Source: Ornithinimicrobium laminariae | GTDB taxonomy: Bacteria; Actinomycetota; Actinomycetes; Actinomycetales; Dermatophilaceae | Assembly: GCF_019457945.1 (NCBI RefSeq) | Contig: NZ_JAHZSU010000002.1 | Coordinates: 372,001 to 436,000 of the forward strand | Direction of reading: 5' to 3' | DNA length: 64,000 nt | Shown here: positions 55,913-64,000 of the stretch, piece after piece | Layout of the letters: each line of letters opens with the position of its first letter | Position numbering within the stretch: the stretch's first letter is position 1 | Program-made: the position numbers and the translations under genes | The notes under the pieces: model-generated | Seen by the model: the letters and a program-made list of their open reading frames with translations, nothing else | What the model was told of the DNA's origin: nothing | Databases searched by the model: none

Positions 55913-56824
55913 TCAGCCGATCGAGTCGACGAACTCGCGAGCGACATCCTCAGGGGCTTCGCCACCCACGACAACCTGAGCAAGCAACTCGGTCAGGATC
56001 GCCGTGTCGAGCTCAGCGGAGACGCCGTTAAGCGTCGTGGTGATCTCGTCGTTGACAGCATCCGTGGTGACCAACGGGACGATGTTTTGAGCGACGAACA
56101 GCGCGTCCGGGTCATCCAGGACCACGAAGTCGTTCTCTGAGATCGAGGGGTCCGTGGAGAAGATGTTCGCGACATCGATCTGGCCATTGGCCAGGGACTG
56201 TGCCGTCAGGTTCGAGCCAGCAGCCAGCGGACGGAAGGCCGAGAACTCGAGGCCGTACACCTCGTTGAGGCCGGGAACGCCGGTGAAGCGCTCTTCAAAC
56301 TCGGGCGGTCCGCCCAAGACCAATTCGCCAGCAACTGGCTCGAGGTCGCCAATGGCGGTGAGGTCGTACTCCGAAGCAGTCTCAGCGGTGACAACAATCG
56401 AGTCTTTGTCTTCAGCAGCAGACGGCTCGAGAACGGTGAGGTTCTCGGGCAGCGCGTCCTGCAACTCGGCGTAGACGCCATCGGGATCGGTGGCCTCGGC
56501 ATCGGCGTTCAAGTAGAGCGTCAGGGCGCCGGTGTACTCGGGAATCATGTCGATCGAGCCATCGTCCAACCCAGCAATGTAGGTCTCGCGCTGGCCGATG
56601 TTGCCGCGGGTTTCCACGTCAACGCCTGCGTCGCTGAGAGCTGCAGCGTAGATTTCCATCAGCAAAACGTTCTCGGGGAAGCTTGCTGAGCCGATGGTAA
56701 TGGTGTCGGAGCTGCTGCTGCCCGACTCTTCGCCAGAGTCGTCGAGCGGGTCACTGTCTCCACCGCACGCGCTCAGCGTGAGGCCGGCAGCCAGAGTGGC
56801 AGCAAGGATAGATGTGCGCTTCAT
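55913..56824 (-). CDS. Osmoprotectant ABC transporter, substrate-binding lipoprotein
   Basis: 303 residues. Signal peptide and lipobox LSAC, then the OpuAC/ProX-type fold: ITIGSASFPENVLLMEIYA, DMIPEYTGALTLYL, and QSLANGQIDVANIFSTDPSI. Binds glycine betaine, choline or a relative. Last of four genes; 29 bases after the permease. Confidence 0.9.
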   Translation of the reverse strand: MKRTSILAATLAAGLTLSACGGDSDPLDDSGEESGSSSSDTITIGSASFPENVLLMEIYAAALSDAGVDVETRGNIGQRETYIAGLDDGSIDMIPEYTGALTLYLNADAEATDPDGVYAELQDALPENLTVLEPSAAEDKDSIVVTAETASEYDLTAIGDLEPVAGELVLGGPPEFEERFTGVPGLNEVYGLEFSAFRPLAAGSNLTAQSLANGQIDVANIFSTDPSISENDFVVLDDPDALFVAQNIVPLVTTDAVNDEITTTLNGVSAELDTAILTELLAQVVVGGEAPEDVAREFVDSIG

Positions 56825-56853
56825 GAGGGGTCCTTCCGAGGAACGGATCGGGA

Positions 56854-57537
56854 CTAGGCGGTCTTCGTCAGTCCGGGTGACACGACGAAACGTTGGACTA
56901 AGCCAAACACGAAATCGACTAAAAGGGCGAGTGCCGCCACGAGAAGTGCGCCACCAGCCATTTCGTCATAGTCGCGAGTCGCTTGTCCGTCGATCAAGAA
57001 TCGCCCCAAACCACCCAGCCCAACAACGGCTGCGATGGTGGCAGTGGCGATGATCTGGAGCATGGCTGAACGCATGCCCGAGAACATCAGAGGTAGTGCG
57101 TTGGGAACCTCGACTTGCCAAAGCACCTGGCTGCCGGTCATGCCCATGCCTTTGGCTGCGTCGCGGGCCGCTGGGTCCACTTCAGCGATGCCGGCGTAGA
57201 CACCAGACAAGATGGGTGGGATGGCCAAGATCACCAAGACAATCAGGCTAGGCAGCGCAAAGGCGAGCTCGCCGCGCAATCGGGGCAGCAGCAACAACAC
57301 GGCGATGAACAGCACGCCAAGGCTGGGGATGGCGCGAAAGCCACCGGCGATGCTCACCGCAACAACGCGGCCGCGGCCTGTGTGGCCGATGTAGAGCCCC
57401 ATCGGCACGGCGATCAGCGCCGCGCAGACCAAAGCAATTAGCGAATATTCGAGGTGGGTGAGCGTTTGCGAGATAATCCCGCGATCGCCTTCCCAGTTTG
57501 CCGGGGTGGACAGCCAGTCAAAGACAGAGGAGATCAT
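56854..57537 (-). CDS. Osmoprotectant ABC transporter permease
   Basis: 227 residues from the ATG at 57537 in an ATGA overlap with the previous permease; the frame can be extended eight residues. BPD-type fold, about five helices: ALVCAALIAVPMGLYIGHTGRG, RDAAKGMGMTGSQVLWQVEVPNALPLMFSG. Confidence 0.9.
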   Translation of the reverse strand: MISSVFDWLSTPANWEGDRGIISQTLTHLEYSLIALVCAALIAVPMGLYIGHTGRGRVVAVSIAGGFRAIPSLGVLFIAVLLLLPRLRGELAFALPSLIVLVILAIPPILSGVYAGIAEVDPAARDAAKGMGMTGSQVLWQVEVPNALPLMFSGMRSAMLQIIATATIAAVVGLGGLGRFLIDGQATRDYDEMAGGALLVAALALLVDFVFGLVQRFVVSPGLTKTA

Positions 57538-58178
57538 GAGCCACTCCTGCTGGTCTGCCACGGGGTGAGGGCTTTGCTGACGCTAAGAATGATGGCGTCA
57601 AATAGCGTGGCCAGGATCAGGCAGGCGACGACACCGATGAGGATGGGCCCCATCGCGTTGCGATTAAATCCGGCAGTGAACAGGATCCCGAGTTGCGAGA
57701 CGCCGACCAGGGCGGCGACCGAGACGATCGACACATTGCTCACTGCAGCAACCCGCATACCGGCGGCAATCACTGGCACACCGAGAGGCAGGTCAACGGC
57801 AAAGAGCCTGCGCAGCGGCGAATAACCCATGGCTGTTGCAGCTTGTTTGACGTGATCGGGGACCGATTGCAGCGCGTCGGCCACGGTGCGGGTCAACAGC
57901 GCGATCGTGTAGACCGTCATCGCGACGAGGACGTTGAGTGGGTCAAGGATCTGGGTGCCAAGGATGCCGGGCAAAATAATGAAGAGGGCTAGCGAGGGGA
58001 TGGTGTACATCAAGCCAGTCGCAGCCAGCAGCGGGCCATAGAGCCACTTGCGCTGCACGGCGAGCCATCCCAGCGGGATCGCCAGCAGCAAGCCCACGAT
58101 TAGCGGGACGCCTGCCAAATAGATGTGATCGAGGGTCAACTCGATGAGCTCGCCGAGGTCAACCCCCCACAACCTCAT
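57534..58178 (-). CDS. Osmoprotectant ABC transporter permease
   Basis: 214 residues, about five helices, with the BPD-type loop KQAATAMGYSPLRRLFAVDLPLGVPVIAAG. Overlaps the ATPase gene by four bases (ATGA) and the next permease likewise. The two permeases resemble each other as in OpuCB/OpuCD. Confidence 0.9.
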   Translation of the reverse strand: MRLWGVDLGELIELTLDHIYLAGVPLIVGLLLAIPLGWLAVQRKWLYGPLLAATGLMYTIPSLALFIILPGILGTQILDPLNVLVAMTVYTIALLTRTVADALQSVPDHVKQAATAMGYSPLRRLFAVDLPLGVPVIAAGMRVAAVSNVSIVSVAALVGVSQLGILFTAGFNRNAMGPILIGVVACLILATLFDAIILSVSKALTPWQTSRSGS

Positions 58179-59275
58179 TCGCTATCCCCCGCGATGGTGT
58201 CACCCGAGGGTCGTGGCGCCTTCCTGATGATCTGCAGCACCTCTTGTGGGCGAAGCGTGCCAACGAGTCGACCTTCGTTGACCACGACGCCTCGACCGCT
58301 GGGGGAAGAGAGCGCGGCGTCCAAGAATCCACGCAGGGAGCCGTGCTCTTCGGCGAGCGTGCCACCTAGTTGCAGGTCCGACTGACTGATGGGGCCCTCG
58401 ACTGCATCGCGCTCAACCCAACCGATGGGATGGCGATTTGCGTCAACGACGATTGACCATTCTTCGTCAGGCAAAGGTCGGTCGCCCAGCTCGACTGGTT
58501 GAGCTGGATAAATCGGCACCTCCGCGCGTTGGAAACTCAAGGCGCGGTATCCACGGTCGCGGCCCACGAACCCAGCCACGAAGTCATCGTTGGGGTGAGC
58601 CAACAGGTCATCGGGCGAGGAAAACTGGGCCAGCGTGCCACCTTCGCGCAACACGGCGATCCGGTGCCCTAGTTTGATGGCTTCGTCAATGTCGTGGGTG
58701 ACCATGACGATCGTGGTGCCCAGCCGCTCTTGCAGGCTTAAAAACTCGTCTTGCAGCACCTCGCGGACGACTGGGTCGATCGCGCTAAAGGGCTCATCCA
58801 TCAACATCACTGTGGGGTCCCCGGCGAGAGCACGGGCCACACCAACCCGCTGCTGTTGACCGCCCGAGAGTTGACCTGGGTAGCGCTTGGCGAAGTCGCC
58901 GCCTAGTCCCACCAGCTCGAGGACCTCCATCGCACGATCTTTGGCGCGCTTCTTGTCCCACTTCAAAAGGTTGGGGACGGTCTGCACGTTGGAGAGCACA
59001 GTGCGGTGCGGAAAGAGGCCCGCGTGCTGAATGACGTAGCCGATGCTGCGGCGCAACTCAGCCGGCTTCAGGCTGGACGCGTCCTTGCCGTCGACGAAGA
59101 TCTTGCCCTCGGTCGGCTCGATCATTCGGTTGATCATCCGCAGAGATGTGGTCTTGCCACAGCCCGACGGCCCCACCAGAACCGTGATTTTCCCCTCTGG
59201 TGCTTCAAAGCTGAGGTTATCTACGGCGACCGTGCCGTCTGCATACCTCTTGGTCACGCCTTCGAGCCTGATCAT
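58175..59275 (-). CDS. Osmoprotectant ABC transporter ATPase with CBS domains
   Basis: 366 residues from the ATG at 59275 (ATG at 59287 also possible). Walker A GPSGCGKTT, signature LSGGQQQRVGVARA, Walker B VMLMDEP. C-terminal tandem CBS-like region (about 250-360), as in ProV/OpuCA, sensing ionic strength. Leads the four-gene operon ATPase-permease-permease-binding protein. Confidence 0.92.
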   Translation of the reverse strand: MIRLEGVTKRYADGTVAVDNLSFEAPEGKITVLVGPSGCGKTTSLRMINRMIEPTEGKIFVDGKDASSLKPAELRRSIGYVIQHAGLFPHRTVLSNVQTVPNLLKWDKKRAKDRAMEVLELVGLGGDFAKRYPGQLSGGQQQRVGVARALAGDPTVMLMDEPFSAIDPVVREVLQDEFLSLQERLGTTIVMVTHDIDEAIKLGHRIAVLREGGTLAQFSSPDDLLAHPNDDFVAGFVGRDRGYRALSFQRAEVPIYPAQPVELGDRPLPDEEWSIVVDANRHPIGWVERDAVEGPISQSDLQLGGTLAEEHGSLRGFLDAALSSPSGRGVVVNEGRLVGTLRPQEVLQIIRKAPRPSGDTIAGDSE

Positions 59276-59536
59276 GCAACTAACCATATAGCGCACCGTG
59301 GGCACCGTCTTGGTCGGCCCAAAAAGCCAGCCAAAAAGTATGGACCCACCCTCGCAATGCTGTTACTTTATGAATGTTCAATCATTAGCGATTTCTCTTG
59401 GCCACCGTGACCTCTTAGGCCAAAGCAAGTCGCCGCAAAAGCCTTTTTCGTTCCGCGAGACAAGGCATTCCGTAGCGATGGATTTCACCTCGTCGCTTCG
59501 ACCGTGAGCAGGCTCCCCTACTGCAAAGGCTTCTCT

Positions 59537-60118
59537 GTGCCCCCCACCCCAGCGCCCACACCCCGTCGTACCCTTGTCCTCGGCGCCGCCTGGAGCGTCC
59601 CTGTGATCGCCGTCTCCGGCATTGCGCCCGTCATGGCCGCATCTGGCAGTGGCCCGAGCGGATCTCTAGGTGACGCCTGCAAATTACCTGGAAATTCGTG
59701 CGGGACCGTATTCAAAAAGGGCTACGTTTTTGAAGCGTTTGTCACGAACACCACAGGGCAAACCATTTATCTTTACAACACGGCTAGTTATCCAGTCACC
59801 GTCACCGATAATTCCCCGACGCTCAACCTCGTCTTTGAGGCAGCGGCCGCTGGCGGCGTTTTCTCTCCATTCCCGGTCGAGTTAGCGCCCGGCGGGAGCG
59901 TGACTCTGGTCCTCAATGCTGGCGAAAACGACAACAGTGCCAACATCAGTGGCGTCTTAGTCACCGTTGGGCTCCCGTGGGGTCACACTCCGGATCCGGT
60001 CGACGATGAAGACACCGTCTCGGGCGCCCATTCCCCACTGACGATCGCCAAGACGTACGACTCCGCTCCACCGGTAAACGGCGGTCAATGCACTGTGACT
60101 ATCCCACCCAACTGCTGA
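59537..60118 (+). CDS. Secreted protein with twin-arginine-like signal
   Basis: 193 residues from a GTG at 59537 (AAAGGC upstream); a GTG at 59504 would add eleven. Signal peptide begins TPRRTLVLGAAWSVPVIA, a Tat-like Arg pair, with cleavage near VMAAS. The mature protein is beta-rich, Gly/Ser/Thr-rich, with Cys near both ends (ACKLPGNSC and CTVTIPPNC). Not recognised. Its base composition looks less G+C-rich than its neighbours. Of the preceding 228 bases nothing is supported as a gene; they are unusually AT-rich. Confidence 0.6.
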   Translation: MPPTPAPTPRRTLVLGAAWSVPVIAVSGIAPVMAASGSGPSGSLGDACKLPGNSCGTVFKKGYVFEAFVTNTTGQTIYLYNTASYPVTVTDNSPTLNLVFEAAAAGGVFSPFPVELAPGGSVTLVLNAGENDNSANISGVLVTVGLPWGHTPDPVDDEDTVSGAHSPLTIAKTYDSAPPVNGGQCTVTIPPNC

Positions 60119-60123
60119 GGAGC

Positions 60124-60699
60124 TTAGATCTTGGTCTGAAAGAAGTTGGTATGCGATCGGCTCGCCGTCGGTCCGCGCTGCCCTTGGTAGTGCGAACCCT
60201 TCTCGGCCGAGCCGTACGGGTGATCGCTGGGCGAAGACAATTGGAAAAAGCACAACTGCCCAATCTTCATCCCTGGGTACAGCCGGATCGGCAGCGTCGC
60301 GACATTGCTCAATTCCAAAGTGACGTGCCCCGTAAAGCCAGGATCCACGAACCCGGCCGTGGCGTGCGTCAACAGACCGAGTCGGCCCAAGGAAGACTTG
60401 CCCTCCACTCGAGCGGCAACATCGTCCGGGAGCGTGACCTCTTCATAGGTCGAGCCCAAGACAAACTCGCCAGGATGCAAGATGAAGGTGTCGTCGGACT
60501 CAACCTCAACAAGGCGAGTCAGGTCTGGCTGGTCAGCTGCCGGGTCGATCAAGCCGTATTTGTGGTTGTCGAACAGACGGAAGTAGCGATCCAGTCGAAT
60601 GTCGACGCTCGAGGGTTGCACCATTGAGGGCTCCCACGGGTCGAGGCTGACTCGACCAGCGTCGATTTGGGCATGGATGTCGCGATCAGAGAGCAGCAC
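60124..60699 (-). CDS. dcd: dCTP deaminase (possibly bifunctional with dUTPase)
   Basis: 191 residues. [48 protein letters not shown] with the Ser and Glu of the active site. Makes dUTP from dCTP; actinobacterial enzymes of this type often also hydrolyse dUTP to dUMP. Convergent with the secreted protein gene, six bases apart. Confidence 0.94.
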   Translation of the reverse strand: MLLSDRDIHAQIDAGRVSLDPWEPSMVQPSSVDIRLDRYFRLFDNHKYGLIDPAADQPDLTRLVEVESDDTFILHPGEFVLGSTYEEVTLPDDVAARVEGKSSLGRLGLLTHATAGFVDPGFTGHVTLELSNVATLPIRLYPGMKIGQLCFFQLSSPSDHPYGSAEKGSHYQGQRGPTASRSHTNFFQTKI

Positions 60700-60769
60700 A
60701 GACCCACACTATCGGGTCGCCGGTTGTGCTGAATGGCCACGAATCGGCTATTGTCTTGGTGCAGCAGTC

Positions 60770-60843
60770 GCAGGCGTAGTTCAGTGGTAGAACGCCAACG
60801 TTCCACGTTGGATACGGGAGTTCGATTCTTTCCGCCTGCTCCA
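60770..60843 (+). tRNA. tRNA-Gly (TCC)
   Basis: Acceptor GCAGGCG pairs with CGCCTGC, discriminator T at 60840, encoded CCA at 60841-60843. Anticodon loop GTTCCAC gives TCC. The T-stem GGGAG/CTTTC has two G-T pairs, weaker than usual. Confidence 0.92.
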
Positions 60844-60880
60844 CGTTGACCCGGTCTCGAAGCACGTCATTCGAGCGCCT

Positions 60881-60951
60881 GCGGGCGTAGTTCAATGGTA
60901 GAACATCAGCTTCCCAAGCTGAATACGCGAGTTCGATTCTCGTCGCCCGCT
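60881..60951 (+). tRNA. tRNA-Gly (CCC)
   Basis: Acceptor GCGGGCG pairs with CGCCCGC, discriminator T; anticodon loop TTCCCAA gives CCC; T-arm GCGAGTTCGATTCTCGT. No CCA. It sits 37 bases after tRNA-Gly (TCC), probably one transcript. Confidence 0.95.
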
Positions 60952-61058
60952 CTCTCGCCTGATTCAGGCATCACACTGGCAAACTCCCGTCGCGGGCATC
61001 GCCAGCCAACATTTCGCGCTCCGACTGACGAAACCACTGGCCACGGCCCTGCATCGAT

Positions 61059-61964
61059 TCAAGCTGGCGGGGGCACCTTGGCGAAGCGCCCCATTTGGCC
61101 AATTCTCAGCACGCTCACTCCCGCAATGATCATCCCCACTGCCAGGACGTCGAGCAGGCCAATCGGCTCTCCGACCAGCAGCGCACCAATGGCCAATGCC
61201 ACTACAGGTGGGATATACGTCGCGCTAGATGCTGTGATCGCGCCCAGATGATCAACGATGTAGTAGTAAAAAATGTAGGCAACACCAGTGCCCAGCAGCC
61301 CCAACCCCAAGATCAGCGACCACAACGCGCGGGGATCCTGCCCCAGTGCAGCCATCCCCTCGCTGCTCGCGACTAGGGCCAGAAAACCCAAACCCAACAC
61401 CATTTGGTATGTCGTGAGCGCGGCGGGGGCGATCTTCAACGGGACAAGGAACTTCTTCGCGTAGACAAATGACACCCCAACCGACAGCGATCCGGCCATC
61501 ATGTAGCCGACGCCGACCAGGTCAATCGCGGTGCTGGTGTCCCAGGGCCTGGCAACCAGCACTACCCCGGCAAAGCCTAAAACGACTCCAAAAACCCGCA
61601 CGGGGTTGATGGACTCATCCTTCAAAAACACCGCGGCGGCCACAAAGCTAAACAGCGGAATGGCTCCGCTGAGCGCACCAGCGATCCCCGAATCCAACAG
61701 GGAGGTACCGGCCGCGAAAGCATACAGATAGATCGCGGTGGCCAGCAGTGACATCACGATGAAGTGATGCAGATGCTTGATGTGCCGCAATTTGATCGCT
61801 CGTGTCAGCGCCGCATAGACAAGCACTGGCACGACCCCAAAAAGCACGCGCAAGAAGGCAATCTGGCCCGAATCAATAGCTTGCGCAGCCCACTTCATGA
61901 AGATGAAGTTGCTGCCCCAAACAAACCCTAGACCGAGGAAAACAATGGTCGGCAGATGGCGCAC
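61059..61964 (-). CDS. EamA/DMT-family exporter
   Basis: 301 residues, ten membrane helices in two repeats, opening MRHLPTIVFLGLGFVWGSNFIFMKW. Exports an amino acid or metabolite. GTG start overlaps the aminotransferase stop by one base, so it is the third gene of the SDR/aminotransferase/exporter operon. Confidence 0.88.
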   Translation of the reverse strand: MRHLPTIVFLGLGFVWGSNFIFMKWAAQAIDSGQIAFLRVLFGVVPVLVYAALTRAIKLRHIKHLHHFIVMSLLATAIYLYAFAAGTSLLDSGIAGALSGAIPLFSFVAAAVFLKDESINPVRVFGVVLGFAGVVLVARPWDTSTAIDLVGVGYMMAGSLSVGVSFVYAKKFLVPLKIAPAALTTYQMVLGLGFLALVASSEGMAALGQDPRALWSLILGLGLLGTGVAYIFYYYIVDHLGAITASSATYIPPVVALAIGALLVGEPIGLLDVLAVGMIIAGVSVLRIGQMGRFAKVPPPA

Positions 61965-63295
61965 TAGGGCAGGCGACCGAGCGCGCGCTCCAACGCTGCA
62001 ACGCCCTGGCGCACCTCATCGGCGGTGATCACCAACGGCGGCACCAAGTGCAACCTGTTGCCGGCCATGAAGGGCCAGATCCCCTCGGCCCGGCAAGCGT
62101 GTATGAGTGTGCCCATCGTCGCAGCGTCCAGTGGCGTCTTCGCTTGCGCATCACTGACAAACTCGACAGCCCACATCAGGCCAATGCCGCGCACTTGACC
62201 AATGCAGGCATGACGCTGCGCCAACTCAGCCAACGCCGGCCCGAGCACGCTTTCCCCGACCTCGCGGGCGTGCTCGACCACACCATCGCGCCGCATGATG
62301 TCGATCGCCGCAACTGCCGTGGCGCAGGCCAACGGGTGCCCCGAATAGGTCAGGCCCCCGGGGAAGGGCTTGTGCGCATACGTATCTGCGATGGCATCAG
62401 TCATCACCACCCCACCGAGCGGGACATACCCCGAGTTCACACCCTTGGCGAAGGCAATCAGGTCCGGTGCAACATCAAAACGTTCAAAGGCAAACCACGA
62501 ACCGCACCGACCAAACCCAGCCATCACTTCGTCAGCGATCAGCATGATGCCGAACTCGTCGCAGAGTGCCCGTAGACCCGGCCAGAATCCCGGCGGAGGA
62601 ACCAGCACGCCATTGGTGCCGACGACCGATTCCATCACGATGGCCGCGATCCCATCTGGGCCTTCAACCTCGATCGTTCGCCGGATGTTGCGCAGCGAAC
62701 GTTGCGATTCTTCCTCCGGCGTCGAGGAATCAAACTCGCTGCGATACAGGTGAGGCCCCCAAAAGTGCACCACCCCAGACACACCCGACTCAGCGGCCCA
62801 GCGTCGTGGCTCACCCGTCAGCGTTTGCGACAGCGTCCCGGCCCCGTGATAGCTGCGATAGGCCGACAGCACTTTGTGTCGCCCCGTGTGCCCCCGAGCA
62901 AGTTTCACCGCGTTCTCAATCGCGTCCTGGCCGCCATTGGTGAAGAAGATCTTGTTCATGCCCTCGGGCGCCAAACCCGCAATCGCTTCTGCCGCTCGAG
63001 CACGCGACTCATGGGCCATCGCGGGTGACACCATCGCCAACCCTTCGGCTGCCGCTTTCAGCGCCGCCGTCATGTCAGGGTGTCGATAGCCAAGGTTGAC
63101 GTTGACCAGCTGCGAGGAGAAATCGAGCCATTTGTTGCCCACGTGATCCCAAAACCAGGCACCCTCGCCACCTGCTAGTGGCGTTGGGTTGAGGTCAGCT
63201 TGGGCAGACCACGACTGAAACACGTGTGCCTTGGTGAGTGCCCGGATCTCAGCGTCACGAGCGATGCCCTCAGGTGTCGAGCCGTCCGTTGTCAT
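61964..63295 (-). CDS. Class III PLP aminotransferase
   Basis: 443 residues from the ATG at 63295 (TGAGG six bases upstream); the longer frame enters the SDR gene. WLDFSSQLVNVNLGYRHP, FTNGGQDAIENAVKLAR, ADEVMAGFGRCGSW and the PLP lysine in AFAKGVNSGYVPLGG. Works on an omega-amino acid or similar amine. Seven bases after the SDR gene. Confidence 0.9.
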   Translation of the reverse strand: MTTDGSTPEGIARDAEIRALTKAHVFQSWSAQADLNPTPLAGGEGAWFWDHVGNKWLDFSSQLVNVNLGYRHPDMTAALKAAAEGLAMVSPAMAHESRARAAEAIAGLAPEGMNKIFFTNGGQDAIENAVKLARGHTGRHKVLSAYRSYHGAGTLSQTLTGEPRRWAAESGVSGVVHFWGPHLYRSEFDSSTPEEESQRSLRNIRRTIEVEGPDGIAAIVMESVVGTNGVLVPPPGFWPGLRALCDEFGIMLIADEVMAGFGRCGSWFAFERFDVAPDLIAFAKGVNSGYVPLGGVVMTDAIADTYAHKPFPGGLTYSGHPLACATAVAAIDIMRRDGVVEHAREVGESVLGPALAELAQRHACIGQVRGIGLMWAVEFVSDAQAKTPLDAATMGTLIHACRAEGIWPFMAGNRLHLVPPLVITADEVRQGVAALERALGRLP

Positions 63296-63302
63296 GCTGG
63301 CC

Positions 63303-64000
63303 TCAGTTCGCTGGCGTCGGAGGGGTGAATCGGCCATCAATTGCGGTCCAGCCACCATCGACCACAATCTGGGAGCCAGTGACAAAGCTTGCTGCATCGC
63401 TGGCCAGATAGTTCACGGCGCCGACAATCTCGTTGGGCTGAGCCCAGCGCGCCAAAGCGCTCTTATTCGCGTATGCCTGTTGCCACGCTTCATCGCTTTG
63501 GATCTCTTTAGTCAACGGGGTGTCGACAACACCCGGAGCCACCGAGTTAAACCGCACGCCCTGTGGCCCCAGCTCAGCAGCAAAGGTGCGGATCAGTTGA
63601 AGCAAGCCGGCCTTCGTCGCGGCGTAGCCACCCTGGCCCGGCTCAACGGTCAACGAGCGAATCGACCCCAACACAATGAACGAGCCCACACCCCGTGAAG
63701 CCATCCGCGGCGCAAAGGCCCGAGCCACGTTGAAGGTCCCGCCCAAGTTGATGTCGATCACCGAAGAGAACTCTTCACTCGAATAGTCGAGCAGTCGCTT
63801 CCGGACATTGCGGGCAGCAGTGAGCACGACAATGTCCACGTCGCGCGCGTGGTCTGCTGCCTGCGCCAAACTGTCCGGGTCGGTGACATTGACGACGCCA
63901 GCCTCGTGCTCCGGAGCAGCATGCACGCTGGCCTGCTCCAACGCATACACCAGGGCTGACTCGGCGACGCTTTGATGCTGGTCCAAGCAAGTCACTCGGG
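63303..64000 (-). CDS. SDR-family dehydrogenase, 5' part cut by window edge
   Basis: At least 232 residues seen. The frame stays open to the right edge (an Arg codon precedes the GTG at 63995), so the Rossmann glycine motif is outside. Seen: VTCLDQHQ after the second strand, NVTDPDSLAQAADHARDVDIVVLTAA, the Ser of SFIVLGSI, catalytic Tyr-x-x-x-Lys as GYAATKAG, VAPGVVDTPLT and GSQIVVDGGWTAIDG. First seen gene of the operon. Confidence 0.9.
   Translation of the reverse strand, partial: RVTCLDQHQSVAESALVYALEQASVHAAPEHEAGVVNVTDPDSLAQAADHARDVDIVVLTAARNVRKRLLDYSSEEFSSVIDINLGGTFNVARAFAPRMASRGVGSFIVLGSIRSLTVEPGQGGYAATKAGLLQLIRTFAAELGPQGVRFNSVAPGVVDTPLTKEIQSDEAWQQAYANKSALARWAQPNEIVGAVNYLASDAASFVTGSQIVVDGGWTAIDGRFTPPTPAN

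Overview
The window is G+C-rich, gene-dense chromosomal DNA of an Actinomycetota bacterium. Pointers are a DUF3073 protein, a metY-metX pair behind a SAM-IV-type riboswitch, an F420-type luciferase-like oxidoreductase next to a sterol-carrier-like protein, frequent GTG/TTG starts, and a conserved block of serine tRNAs, SRP RNA, tadA and dcd. A Micrococcales-type genome is my guess, but nothing here fixes the order. I saw no phage, IS element, CRISPR array or integrase. The window looks like core chromosome with ordinary metabolic cassettes, cut at both ends inside genes (cstA on the left, an SDR dehydrogenase on the right).

Layout: 1-5.2 kb carries cstA (partial) and a probable envelope-stress module: a PspC-domain histidine kinase and NarL-type regulator, divergent from a PspC/LiaF-like membrane protein and a small membrane protein. 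5.2-9.8 kb has a promoter, SAM-IV riboswitch and metY-metX, then an NfeD/SPFH pair. 9.9-18.6 kb holds a frameshifted cytosine-deaminase-like amidohydrolase, a VWA lipoprotein, gntP-gntK, a gluzincin lipoprotein, an ATP-grasp ligase, a YigZ protein and a CopC protein. 18.7-27.7 kb holds DUF3073, purF-purM, a sterol-carrier/LLM pair, arcA, a zinc-type dehydrogenase, the SRP RNA and a sarcosine-oxidase-like flavoenzyme. 27.8-41.6 kb has a HerA-like ATPase, LytR_C and BtuF-like proteins, a CstR-like regulator divergent from a Cys-rich microprotein with two palindromic operators, a VIT1-type transporter, tadA, upp, an aminotransferase, a PH-domain protein with its own microprotein, a YgjV-GNAT fusion, def and a sugar-porter MFS. 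41.7-48.4 kb holds an aminotransferase/2-hydroxyacid dehydrogenase pair, a CUT1 sugar ABC transporter without ATPase, and an old yellow enzyme. 48.6-60.7 kb has tRNAs, an LCP ligase, cspA, cysK-cysE, a large Fe-S oxidoreductase, a complete OpuC-type osmoprotectant ABC operon and dcd. 60.8-64 kb has two tRNA-Gly genes and an SDR / class III aminotransferase / EamA exporter operon.

Working together: metX-metY and cysE-cysK supply sulfur amino acids, purF-purM and upp serve nucleotide supply, and the betaine transporter, PspC system, SPFH/NfeD pair and cold-shock protein suggest a cell tuned to osmotic and membrane stress. Genes are packed tightly. Many same-strand neighbours overlap by ATGA, and at least seven convergent pairs overlap at their 3' ends, four of them by exactly four bases. 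The most interesting leads are the PspC two-component module with its 11-bp phased repeats, the CsoR-family regulator that has lost the copper-ligand histidine, the SAM-IV riboswitch, the frameshifted amidohydrolase, and two very small ORFs (36872-37039 and 32401-32562).
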